NCBI RefSeq assembly: GCF_000720455.1
Contig: NZ_JOAK01000056.1
Span: 1 to 12,384 of the forward strand
Source of the DNA: Streptomyces virginiae
GTDB lineage: Bacteria > Actinomycetota > Actinomycetes > Streptomycetales > Streptomycetaceae
Length of the DNA: 12,384 nucleotides
Direction: 5' to 3'
Of the stretch, positions 1 to 7,003 are shown piece by piece. The notes beneath the pieces are model-generated. The model had not been told where the DNA came from. It saw nothing but the letters and a program-made list of their open reading frames with translations, and did not search any database. The position numbers were made by a program, and so were the translations under genes. Positions within the stretch are counted from its first letter, which is position 1. Every line of letters begins with the position of its first letter.

Positions 1-344
1 GGCGTGCGGGGTGGTGAGTGTGGGAGTCATGGGATTTCCTCCGCCGGATCGGCTCGGTCATCACTGCTCGCGTCCTCGGAAGCAGGTGGAACATTCGCCT
101 GAATGTCCCTTTTGTTCTCTTGTTAAGAGCGTGGCCGGGGCACTTCATGAGGCTGTCCGCCGACTGTCACAGGCGTGTGACAGGCCCCCCTTCCCCCCAC
201 ACGCAGGGCGGTGGGTCGGGGGCGGTACGGGCCGTCGATGTCTGCGGGAACGGGGTCTGAGCTGGGCGGATGGCTTGTCTTGAACCGGCGGCCCTCCGGC
301 CGGCGGGCCTGTGGCCGGCCCGCTGTATGGGCGGTGGCCAATCC
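1..344. other. Stretch without a recognisable gene
   Basis: No reading frame here looks like a real protein. The short frames on both strands are rich in Arg, Pro and Gly and lack family motifs. The right edge is the sequence just past the 3' end of the minus-strand IS5-type transposase relic, so part of it may be former insertion-sequence end. I could not find a matching pair of IS terminal inverted repeats. The only clear structure is the inverted repeat at 164-183. Confidence 0.5.
164..183. repeat. Perfect 8-bp inverted repeat with 4-base spacer
   Basis: CTGTCACA (164-171) is followed by GGCG and then TGTGACAG (176-183), an exact reverse complement. It has the size of a dimeric regulator operator or a short hairpin. 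No gene start lies close to it, so its role is unknown. It could also mark the end of a gene outside the window. Confidence 0.45.
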
Positions 345-750
345 TCCAGGTGCGGTGAACATGGCCGTGGAGACGTAGGCCCTCTTGTCGTAGCGGATGG
401 CGACGGCCCGGAAGCCCTTGACGCGGTTGATCGCGCGCTCGACCTCGTTGCGGCGCTTGTGGATCTCGCTGTCGAAGCCGGTGGGCCGACCGCCCTGCGG
501 GCGGGGACGCGGTTGCGTTCGAGAACCTCGATCATCTGCGGTGCGCCGCCCCACTGGCCCGGCGTGGCCGGGAAAGCCGGCGGGCGGCAGTCGCCTTCAC
601 CGGCGAGGTGGATCTTGCAGGCCAGGCCGGCCCGGGACCGTCCGAGTCCTTCGCCGGGGCGGTGGTACCGGGGTGTTGTCCCTTTTCCTGGAGGCGTGGC
701 GTCTTCTTCCGGGCCCCGGCCACCCGCCGGAGGGCGCGGTGAACGATCCA
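345..750 (-). pseudogene. IS5-type DDE transposase relic (frameshifted, internally deleted)
   Basis: Three pieces of a transposase read on the minus strand in three different frames. Around 745-700 the piece VAGARKKTPRLQEKG resembles the segment after the first catalytic Asp in IS5-family enzymes. From about 649 to 503 a second frame gives GLGRSRAGLACKIHLAGEGD and ends in LERNRVP. From about 491 to 352 a third frame gives GGRPTGFDSEIHKRRNEVER followed by INRVKGFRAVAIRYDKRAYV, the family's C-terminal signature with the last catalytic Glu. The N-terminal half and the stretch holding the middle catalytic Asp are missing between LERNRVP and GGRP. Activity is impossible. The family assignment is from memory of IS5/IS1647-like transposases in Streptomyces. 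The closest element and the true ends are unknown. Confidence 0.8.
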
Positions 751-1097
751 GCTGGCCGGGCGGGGCCGACCATCGCGCACGAGGGCCACCCACGGTGCCC
801 GACGCAACTGTGACTGAGCGCTGGTCGGTTACCAGGGTCGCGGGGGTGGCACGTATATCGGTGCGAGGGCGGTGGCGGTGGCGGGGAATCGCCAGTGAGA
901 ACGACTTGCGCACGGGAGCGGGATGGTCGCCTCGTGCCGAGCTTGAGCCCATTGACCACCCCCTTGCCCTCAACCAGCGCAGCAGGACTGCCAAGGACCG
1001 TGTACGAGATGCGAGGCGGTCCTCCATCCGCCGCCGAGGGCCGGCCATGGCGGCAGAGGATCGGGGCGGAAGGGCGACGGGACCTCTGCCCGGGTCG

Positions 1098-1107
1098 GAA
1101 ACGTTTC
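1098..1107. promoter_or_regulatory. Candidate LacI/GalR-type operator
   Basis: GAAACGTTTC is a perfect 10-bp palindrome with a central CG, the usual core of LacI/GalR-family operators. It lies 147 bases upstream of the protease ATG in otherwise gene-free DNA. The call rests on the motif alone. A palindrome of this size can occur by chance, and no LacI-type gene is in the window. Confidence 0.35.
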
Positions 1108-1244
1108 GGCTTCGTCCCTTCGGGCGGAACCCGAGTCCGCGGTCCGGACGGGCTGCCGCACCTTCTGGCACGATGCGGCAGCGAATGATCCCTTGCTTCG
1201 CGCTCGCCAGGTTTGTGCGCCAGTGGGGGATTCGCGTGCACCGT

Positions 1245-1250
1245 GGGAGG
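1245..1250 (+). promoter_or_regulatory. Ribosome binding site deciding the protease start
   Basis: GGGAGG at 1245-1250 sits four bases before the ATG at 1255. The frame stays open to a TTG at 1213, but that codon has no such site. Starting at 1255 also gives a more normal signal peptide. Confidence 0.7.
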
Positions 1251-1254
1251 CAGA

Positions 1255-4200
1255 ATGCCGAGTTCCATCCCACCGTCCTCCACCCGACCTTCCACCGGCC
1301 CGGCCGCACCGCCGTCATCCCGGCGGTCCGCCCGGCGTTGTCTCGGACGACGCCTGGTGGCGGCCGCCGCGGCGACCGCCCTGCTCCTGGCCGGCCTGTG
1401 GCTGATGCCCGGGGTACCGGCCGCGGCCGCCGACCCACCGCCGCTGGCCATGACCGTCACCGTCAGCCTGGACTGGTTCGAGCGCTTCGAGGTCCCGGAC
1501 GACGGCATCGACGAGGAGGGCGAGTTCTATCCCGAGGTGAAGATCGGGGACAACCCGCTCCAGACGGGCCGGGTCGTCTCCGACGACGCCTTCCACGCCG
1601 CCACCATCCCGAACCCGTGGGTCTTCACACAGCAGGTCACCCTCTCCGGGACCCAGACCACGTTCCCCGTCGGCATCCAGATCAAGGACGAGGACGGCGG
1701 AACGAACTTCGCAGACGACCGGATGGACATCAGTCCGCAGAACCAGGACATCGACCTCAACCTCACGTACAACGCCCTCAACGACACCTGGAGCGGCGAT
1801 TCCCTCAGCCACGGGTTCACCCCGCCATCGGCCCCGCCGTGCACCGACCGCGCCGGAAACCCGCAGGGCCAGGTGTGCGCCATCGGCGACGGCGACCCGA
1901 ACTTCCCCAACGACGGCGACGGCAAGCGCGCCGCGGTCGGCCTGACCATCATCACCAGCGGACACAGCGACGCCGACCAGGACGGCATTGCCGACCGGTA
2001 CGAGCGCTTCGGCGTGCGCCACCCGGACAACTCGATGGCCGTGGACCTTCCGGGCCTCCAGGCGGACCCGCTGCACAAGGACATCTTCGTCGAACTCGAC
2101 TACTCGGAGGGCTCCCAGCCGTCCCACGAAGCGATCCAGGCGGTCGAGCACGCCTTCGCGGCGGCCCCGGTGTCCAACCCGGACGGTGCGGACGGCATCA
2201 CGCTGCACGTCGACTCCGGCGGCCTGCACGACAGGACGTCCATGGAAGGCGCACCGGAAGGCACCTGCACCGACGGACTGGACAACGACGGCACGGGCGG
2301 CATGGACGGTGCCGATCCGAACTGCAACGACCGCGAACTGGGGGTCGAGGACTTCCGGGCCAACTGCGACAACGGCATCGACGACGACACGGACGGCAGC
2401 CCGGACGCCCAGGACCCGGACTGCACCGTCGGCGACGACCTCGGGGGCGGCAACCCGATCGCGTTCCCGCTGGCCAACTGCAACCTCGACACGGAGTACC
2501 GCAACACGAAGGCGCGCAACATGCAGCTGCTGCGCCAGAAGGCGTTCAACTACGTCCTCTATACCACCCAGGACGTCGACACCGACGGCACCGGCCCCGA
2601 CACAGGGTGCGAGAGCGGCGGTTACGGCGCCGGCACGGACATCATCCTCTACCGCTCAGACGCGGGGGCCCTGATGCACGAGCTCGGGCACAACCTCGGG
2701 TTGCACCACGCGGGCACGGACGCGAAGCCCAACTGCAAGCCCAATTACGTCAGCGTCATGAGCTACTCCATGGATGGTGGGATCCCGAGGGTGGGCGGCG
2801 GAACGATCGTTGACTTCTCCCCGGCCCGCATCACCCTGGACGGCCGCCCGCCCAGCGACACGGCGCCGGGCCGGTCCCAGGCGGTGCTGCCCGAGCTCAA
2901 GGAGGACGACCTGCGCGAGAACGGGGTGCTCGACCGGCGCGACCCGGTGAACCAGTTCGTCTTCTCGGACGGCCGGGGGGCCCGGCGCACCGTCCCCCTG
3001 AACCAGAACCCCGATTGGAACGGCGACAACCCGAGGGGCGTCGGCGACGACGGCGATGCCGTCCAGGTCGTCAACGTCGACGCGACCGGCCCGGGCGACT
3101 GCGCGAACACCAGCACCGACGAGAAGCTCCAGGGCCACGACGACTGGGCGCGCGTCCAGACGTACATGCCGAACCGCTTCCCGGTGGCCGGCGGGGCGCC
3201 GCCCGTGAGCGAGGGGCCGCCGCTCCCGACGGCGGAGGAGGCGGCTCGGATCCGCGGGCTCCGCAACACCACCGACCTCGCCCTGACCCTCACTGACGCC
3301 CCCGACCCGGTCGCCGCCGGTGAGCGTCTTGCCTGGACGGTCGGCGTGACCAACAACGGTCCGAACTCCTCCACCTCCACGCAGATCACCACCGAGCTGC
3401 CCGCCGACGTCACCGACCCGGCCACGACCGGCCCCTGTCTGGTGTCCGGCCGGACGGTCAGCTGCAACCTCAGCGAGGTGCCGCAGGGGACCCACCGGGA
3501 GTACACGATCAGCGCCCAGGTCCCGGCCGACCTGGTCTACCGCAACGGCGGCCCGAAGACGATCACAACCACCGCCACCGTGGCCAACCTCGCCGGCCCG
3601 GACGCGCGGCCGAGCGACAACACCGCCACCTCCGACACCAGGGTGATCGCAAAGGCGGACGTACGGATCACCGACGCCCGGGCCACCAGCCCGCTGGAGG
3701 TGCTCATCGGCGAGCCCGCCACCGCTTCGCTGGAGGTCACCGTCGCCAACGCCGGTCCGTCCAGCCCGATCGACACCCTGCTGACCACCACGGCCGGCGC
3801 GGACTCCGGCGTCACCGTCACACCCGCGACGCAGACCGCACAGCAGACGGCGCTGCGCGTGGGCACGCCGCAGAAGGCCACCTACGCGGTGCGGCTCGCG
3901 TGCACCTCGCCGGGCCTGAAGCAGGTACGCCTGGACTCCCGCCTGGCGCTGAAGAACGCGGAGGACGTCGACCCCGACCCGAGCAACAACACCGCCTCCA
4001 CCTCGTTCCGGATCGACTGCGTGGTACCCGTCGCGATCAACGTCCGGCCCGGCGGCTTCCCCAACTCCATCAACCTCAACACCGACGCCACCCTGGCCGC
4101 GCTGACCACCCGGGTCGGCGAGTACGGCCTGCCACTGGCCTTCGACGCGACGGCCATCGACGTGTCCCAGACGTACTGGGGCCTGCGGGAGCGGCTGTTC

Positions 4201-4437
4201 AACACCGCCACCCCGGCCGGCGCTCCGGAGGTCCACGGCAGGAGCCACCTTGAGGACTCCTACGAGCTGGACGAGCGCACCCGCGACCGCGACACCGACG
4301 ATGTCCTGCACTTCAAGCCCAGCGCATCGGGACTGACCCTCACCTCCACCCGCGCCTGCCTGAAGGGCAAATACCGGGCCCCGGGCGGTCAGGTGTACAC
4401 GTTCCTGGGCTGCGACTCCGTGAGGGTGGTGAACTGA
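1255..4437 (+). CDS. Secreted metzincin-type zinc metalloprotease with DUF11-like and C-terminal beta domains
   Basis: Predicted 1060-residue secreted endopeptidase. A long basic n-region is followed by a hydrophobic core (LVAAAAATALLLAGLWLM, residues 34-51) and a likely signal peptidase site after AAA at 57-59. Residues about 60-200 form a beta-sandwich-like N-domain. The catalytic region has an acidic, probably calcium-binding loop DADQDGIAD (239-247), then HKDIFVELDY (274-283). Two 20-residue Cys/Asp repeats follow (338-357 and 371-390). The zinc site HELGHNLGLHH spans 475-485, with the catalytic Glu at 476 and zinc His at 475, 479 and 485 or 484. The Met-turn SVMSYSM has its Met at 502. 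A DUF11-like repeat covers about 670-800 and a CARDB-like domain about 800-922. From 923 to the end is the PVAINVRPGGFPNSINL domain seen at the C-termini of other secreted bacterial proteins. The gene stands alone and is closed by a strong hairpin. Substrate unknown. Confidence 0.88.
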   Translation: MPSSIPPSSTRPSTGPAAPPSSRRSARRCLGRRLVAAAAATALLLAGLWLMPGVPAAAADPPPLAMTVTVSLDWFERFEVPDDGIDEEGEFYPEVKIGDNPLQTGRVVSDDAFHAATIPNPWVFTQQVTLSGTQTTFPVGIQIKDEDGGTNFADDRMDISPQNQDIDLNLTYNALNDTWSGDSLSHGFTPPSAPPCTDRAGNPQGQVCAIGDGDPNFPNDGDGKRAAVGLTIITSGHSDADQDGIADRYERFGVRHPDNSMAVDLPGLQADPLHKDIFVELDYSEGSQPSHEAIQAVEHAFAAAPVSNPDGADGITLHVDSGGLHDRTSMEGAPEGTCTDGLDNDGTGGMDGADPNCNDRELGVEDFRANCDNGIDDDTDGSPDAQDPDCTVGDDLGGGNPIAFPLANCNLDTEYRNTKARNMQLLRQKAFNYVLYTTQDVDTDGTGPDTGCESGGYGAGTDIILYRSDAGALMHELGHNLGLHHAGTDAKPNCKPNYVSVMSYSMDGGIPRVGGGTIVDFSPARITLDGRPPSDTAPGRSQAVLPELKEDDLRENGVLDRRDPVNQFVFSDGRGARRTVPLNQNPDWNGDNPRGVGDDGDAVQVVNVDATGPGDCANTSTDEKLQGHDDWARVQTYMPNRFPVAGGAPPVSEGPPLPTAEEAARIRGLRNTTDLALTLTDAPDPVAAGERLAWTVGVTNNGPNSSTSTQITTELPADVTDPATTGPCLVSGRTVSCNLSEVPQGTHREYTISAQVPADLVYRNGGPKTITTTATVANLAGPDARPSDNTATSDTRVIAKADVRITDARATSPLEVLIGEPATASLEVTVANAGPSSPIDTLLTTTAGADSGVTVTPATQTAQQTALRVGTPQKATYAVRLACTSPGLKQVRLDSRLALKNAEDVDPDPSNNTASTSFRIDCVVPVAINVRPGGFPNSINLNTDATLAALTTRVGEYGLPLAFDATAIDVSQTYWGLRERLFNTATPAGAPEVHGRSHLEDSYELDERTRDRDTDDVLHFKPSASGLTLTSTRACLKGKYRAPGGQVYTFLGCDSVRVVN

Positions 4438-4453
4438 CGCCCGACGCGGAGAA

Positions 4454-4507
4454 CCGAACGTGACGCAGGGCCCCCACCTCCGGGTGGGGGCCCTGCGTCA
4501 CGTTCGG
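4454..4507. terminator. Perfect 25-bp stem with UCCG tetraloop
   Basis: Arms 4454-4478 and 4483-4507 are exact reverse complements over 25 bp, separated by TCCG. The loop is closed by C-G, giving a cUNCGg tetraloop of the very stable class. It begins 16 bases after the protease stop codon. No T-run follows, which is common for actinobacterial terminators. Being symmetrical it could act on both strands. It is the obvious terminator of the protease gene. Confidence 0.9.
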
Positions 4508-4554
4508 CGACGGGCACGGCCCGTCGGCGGTCGGCCGACCAACCGGCGCCCTCG

Positions 4555-4900
4555 TGAGACGTACGCCGACGACCAGGGCCAGTCGGCCTGTCTCGTCGCG
4601 GTGACGGCCCGCTCGAACAGGAGCAAGGCCGACCAGGACCCGGCGCACGGGCTGCCCCGTCCCCGGGCGCGCCGTTCCGATACCCAGCCGAGCGGACGGC
4701 GACCAGGATCCGCTGGGGCCTCGCCGTCGACGGGTCCGCGAGCGACCGGCTCCCCGACATCGCGGCCAGCGGCGGTGGCACGGACGTGGAGTTCACCCCG
4801 GCCCGTAGGACGGGCTGGCCGAGGGCGCCGTCCCGGCGGGCCGGCCGTCCCGCGGGGTGCTGCGCGTGGCCGGTCCCGCCCGATCGCAGTCCGGTACCCG
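4555..4900 (+). pseudogene. Scraps of a decayed gene, possibly a secreted Ig/LamG-like protein
   Basis: Two plausible protein pieces lie in different frames. One reads TYADDQGQSACLVAVTARSN and continues RSKADQD (about 4558-4640). After a frame change, another reads PGAPFRYPAERTATRIRWGL followed by AVDGSASDRLPDIAASGGG and TDVEFTPA (about 4663-4803). The second resembles, from memory, the Ig-like linker segments of large LamG-type secreted proteins of Streptomyces. After 4803 the sense is lost again. There is no start codon or ribosome binding site that would serve either piece. The assignment is weak; it could also be non-coding DNA that happens to read well. Confidence 0.3.
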
Positions 4901-4922
4901 GCGAGGTGACACCTCGCCCGGT

Positions 4923-5147
4923 TCACCGGCGTGCGCGCCATGTGCCGTACAGGGCGGCGACGGCGCTGATGACGCCGGCGAACCCGGCTTCGCCGACGGT
5001 GAGGTAGGTGCCGGCGCAGGTCGCGAGGAGCGCTACCAGGACCACGGCGTCGGGGATGCGCTGGGTCCTGGCCTCCGGGGCCGATTCGCGGGTGGCCGGA
5101 GTCCGGTCGGGGTCGGGTGTCTGCGAGGTGGTGCCGGTGTTGGTCAT
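4923..5147 (-). CDS. Small two-helix membrane protein
   Basis: A 74-residue protein of unknown function. The first 30 residues are polar and Pro/Thr/Asp-rich (MTNTGTTSQTPDPDRTPATR). A hydrophobic segment spans about 31-51 (IPDAVVLVALLATCAGTYLT), a short loop VGE follows, and a second spans about 54-70 (AGFAGVISAVAALYGTW). The protein ends in RARR. This is a hairpin topology with the basic end probably in the cytoplasm. The frame stays open upstream, but the ATG at 5147 is chosen because the residues beyond it do not look like protein. The ribosome binding site is weak (GGGG). The gene is divergent from the helix-turn-helix membrane protein at 5349, with a 201-base spacer, so the two may be co-regulated. 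No family recognised. Confidence 0.6.
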   Translation of the reverse strand: MTNTGTTSQTPDPDRTPATRESAPEARTQRIPDAVVLVALLATCAGTYLTVGEAGFAGVISAVAALYGTWRARR

Positions 5148-5315
5148 GACCCCAGGAGAGCGGCATTGCCGCCGGGATTCCCAGTGATCCGTACGGGCCC
5201 GCCCGGAGCCGGACGACCCTGCGCCCAAACCGGCGGAGGTCGGGCCGATCGCGGACGGCACGAGCTGTCCGCAACCGTTCGGCGCAATCCGCGTACGTAC
5301 GGCTTCACCGCCCTC

Positions 5316-5321
5316 TAGCGT
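5316..5321 (+). promoter_or_regulatory. Possible -10 box
   Basis: TAGCGT at 5316-5321 fits the loose actinobacterial -10 pattern TAnnnT and lies 33 bases before the ATG at 5349. No good -35 hexamer is found at the right distance. Weak call. Confidence 0.25.
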
Positions 5322-5338
5322 GGCTTTTCCACACAGGC

Positions 5339-5343
5339 AGGGG
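5339..5343 (+). promoter_or_regulatory. Ribosome binding site choosing ATG 5349 over GTG 5346
   Basis: AGGGG at 5339-5343 is five bases from the ATG at 5349 but only two from the in-frame GTG at 5346. The ATG is therefore the better start. Confidence 0.5.
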
Positions 5344-5348
5344 ATGTG

Positions 5349-6377
5349 ATGGCAGCCGGAGAACCCGGGACCGAGCCGCAGGGCAGCGAGGCGATCGAGG
5401 CGTACGAGGCCGCGCTGGCCGACTTCGCCGAGAAGCTGAACCTCCTTCACATAGCCGGCGGCACCCCCTCCTACGCGACCATCGCCTCCGTCTCGGTTCG
5501 ACCGCGCCTGACCACCACCGGCTTGAACGAGATGCTCTCCGGCAAGCGCCTGCCCTCCCTCGAGTCGCTCCTGGAGTTCGTCCGGGTCGTCACGACCCCC
5601 AGCGGCCTGGACAAGCCCGCCGCCCAGAAGTTCCGTGCCGATGCCGCCCTCGTCGAGACGTGGCGCGGGCACTGGCAGGACACCAAACTGCTCCAGCGCC
5701 GCGCCCAGCCGGCGAACCGCCGCCTCAAGGCCACGGTCCGGCAGATCCACGACGACGCCGTCCGCGAAGCGGAGGCCGTACGCACGGCCGCACACGCGGA
5801 AGCCGAACGAATCCGCACGAGCGCGCAGACCGACGCCGAGGACATCCGCGCGCAGGCCCGCCGCGACGCCGCCGACGTCCTGGGCCGGGCCCGCGAGGCA
5901 GCGACCGCCCCCACCCCGGACGGGCCCGGACCGCAACGCACCGCACGCGAGATCTCACGTAGGGGGCGGCCGCTGATCCGGGGCCGGGGAGCCGCGCTGC
6001 GCACCCGGTTGCGTCCGGCGGCCGCGGTGCTGGTGGTGGCCGCGCTGGCGGTGGCCACGGTCCTCGTGGGTGACTCCCTCAGGGGAGAGCCCGGGGCCTG
6101 CCGCGACGGGGGGCCTCAGGCCGGCCAGATCGCCTCCGACCCGGGCTCTCCCCTGAGGCCCATAGACATCCGGCCTGCAGCGTTTGTCGCCGAACCGGCC
6201 GTTTGGCTCACTTTCCCGCCCGGCAGGGTCCCGTTCAGCATTCCGTCGGACACCAGCTCCCCGACGCCGACCTCCTCCCCGCCTCCTGAGGCGTCGCCGG
6301 CGCCGAGCCCGCCCGCAACACCGTCGCCGACGCCCTCTCCGAGCAAGTCAGGCCGCTGCGCTGACAGCAGCACGTGA
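5349..6377 (+). CDS. Membrane-anchored HTH-like protein with hendecad coiled coil and Pro/Ser/Thr-rich tail
   Basis: A 342-residue protein. Residues about 22-85 resemble the XRE-like helix-turn-helix domain of many Streptomyces proteins: PSYATIASVSV, then LTTTGLNEMLSGKRLPSLES and LLEFVRVV. Residues 139-182 are four exact 11-residue repeats (REAEAVRTAAH, AEAERIRTSAQ, TDAEDIRAQAR, RDAADVLGRAR), a hendecad coiled coil of the type seen in DivIVA- and ATP-synthase-b-like proteins. A basic stretch is followed by one transmembrane helix at about 224-241 (AAAVLVVAALAVATVLV). About 100 outer residues end in a Pro/Ser/Thr-rich segment (300-334). The expected layout is a DNA-binding or partner-binding head inside, an oligomerising stalk, a membrane anchor and an extracellular tail. 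This suggests a membrane-tethered regulator, though no target is known. The domain may bind protein rather than DNA. A 19-bp inverted repeat lies within the gene at 6077-6158. Confidence 0.75.
   Translation: MAAGEPGTEPQGSEAIEAYEAALADFAEKLNLLHIAGGTPSYATIASVSVRPRLTTTGLNEMLSGKRLPSLESLLEFVRVVTTPSGLDKPAAQKFRADAALVETWRGHWQDTKLLQRRAQPANRRLKATVRQIHDDAVREAEAVRTAAHAEAERIRTSAQTDAEDIRAQARRDAADVLGRAREAATAPTPDGPGPQRTAREISRRGRPLIRGRGAALRTRLRPAAAVLVVAALAVATVLVGDSLRGEPGACRDGGPQAGQIASDPGSPLRPIDIRPAAFVAEPAVWLTFPPGRVPFSIPSDTSSPTPTSSPPPEASPAPSPPATPSPTPSPSKSGRCADSST
6077..6158. repeat. Perfect 19-bp inverted repeat inside a gene
   Basis: CCTCAGGGGAGAGCCCGGG (6077-6095) and its exact reverse complement (6140-6158) flank 44 bases. 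It lies in the coding sequence just after the transmembrane helix, encoding residues about 243-270. The arms are too long to be expected by chance. It may be an mRNA hairpin, an internal attenuator, or the trace of a small insertion. Confidence 0.7.
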
Positions 6378-6490
6378 CGGGCATCGGCGGGGAAACGGAC
6401 GAGCGCTGCGCCGCGCCATGGGCGCCGATCGGTGCCGCGGGTGCCCGCCGCTTCGCCTCGCTTCTCGCATGAACGGTCCTTTGCCCGAGC

Positions 6491-6965
6491 AAGATCAATA
6501 GGAGTCGCGCCGAGATCGCGAAGGACCGGATCGGTTCGCAGAACCGGACGGACTCCGACGGCACGCACGTCGACTCATACGAGAGGGCCAGCGTCACGCT
6601 CGGCGGCCACCGCTTGTACCCCCCGTGACCTGGACACCTACGCCGCCCTCACGGGTACGCAGGCCCGGCCGAGGAGCACGACTTCAGCGCCCCGAGGACG
6701 CCGGGGCCCGGACGACCTCACCGGCGACCTCGACACGGCCCTGGCATGGACGACCGCCGGCGTCTGCGTCCTCCAGCAGTCCCTGCCCCGCCCCTTCCAG
6801 GACGTCCCTCTTCGCCCACGCCTCGCTGCTGAAACTGAAGCACCCCGCCGGCTCGGCCCCGTGGTTCACCGCGCTCGTCCACCTCAACCCGCCCGACAAC
6901 CTCGCCGCGCGCTCCTGGCCCCCGAAGGGCCCGAGGACGCGTACGCCGCTCGGTGGAAGAAATTG
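6491..6965 (+). pseudogene. Multiply frameshifted gene of unknown family
   Basis: Protein-like pieces follow one another while the frame keeps changing. 6491-6628 gives SRAEIAKDRIGSQNRTDSDG and ASVTLGGHRLYPP, ending at a stop. The next frame gives DLDTYAALTG, then AEEHDFSAP appears in another. DDLTGDLDTALAWTTAGVCV and LQQSLPRPFQDV run to about 6807. SLLKLKHPAGSAPWFTALVH and LNPPDNLAARS follow in a third frame to about 6909. LLAPEGPEDAYAARWKKL returns to the second frame near 6910-6965. Joined, the pieces read as one continuous product of roughly 150 residues, so this is most likely a gene decayed by several small indels. I do not recognise the family. The end runs almost into the RidA-like gene. 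Confidence 0.5.
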
Positions 6966-7003
6966 CGATGCGCGCCGGCAGTAAGCCGGTCAAACTCGCG
7001 GGC

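Larger units (their letters stand above)
751..1254. other. Spacer upstream of the protease gene
   Basis: About 500 bases between the transposase relic and the protease start. Open frames cross it on both strands but show only Arg/Pro/Gly-rich composition and no family signature. It presumably contains the protease promoter. I could not pick a convincing -35/-10 pair. The one notable site is the GAAACGTTTC palindrome at 1098-1107. Confidence 0.5.

Noticed and set aside
270..2813. Very long plus-strand open frame (847 codons) overlapping the protease
   Set aside because: It overlaps the protease gene in another frame, is Arg/Pro/Gly-rich and has no domain. It is open only because of the high GC content.
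1315..4311. Long minus-strand frames opposite the protease
   Set aside because: They are antisense shadows of a well-supported gene and have no family signature.
5292..5301. CGTACGTACG palindrome in the divergent spacer
   Set aside because: It is perfect but short and of simple composition. It could be an operator, but nothing else supports it.
6421..6436. Near-palindrome GGCGCCGATCGGTGCC
   Set aside because: It has one mismatch, no loop and high-GC simple sequence. It is likely chance.
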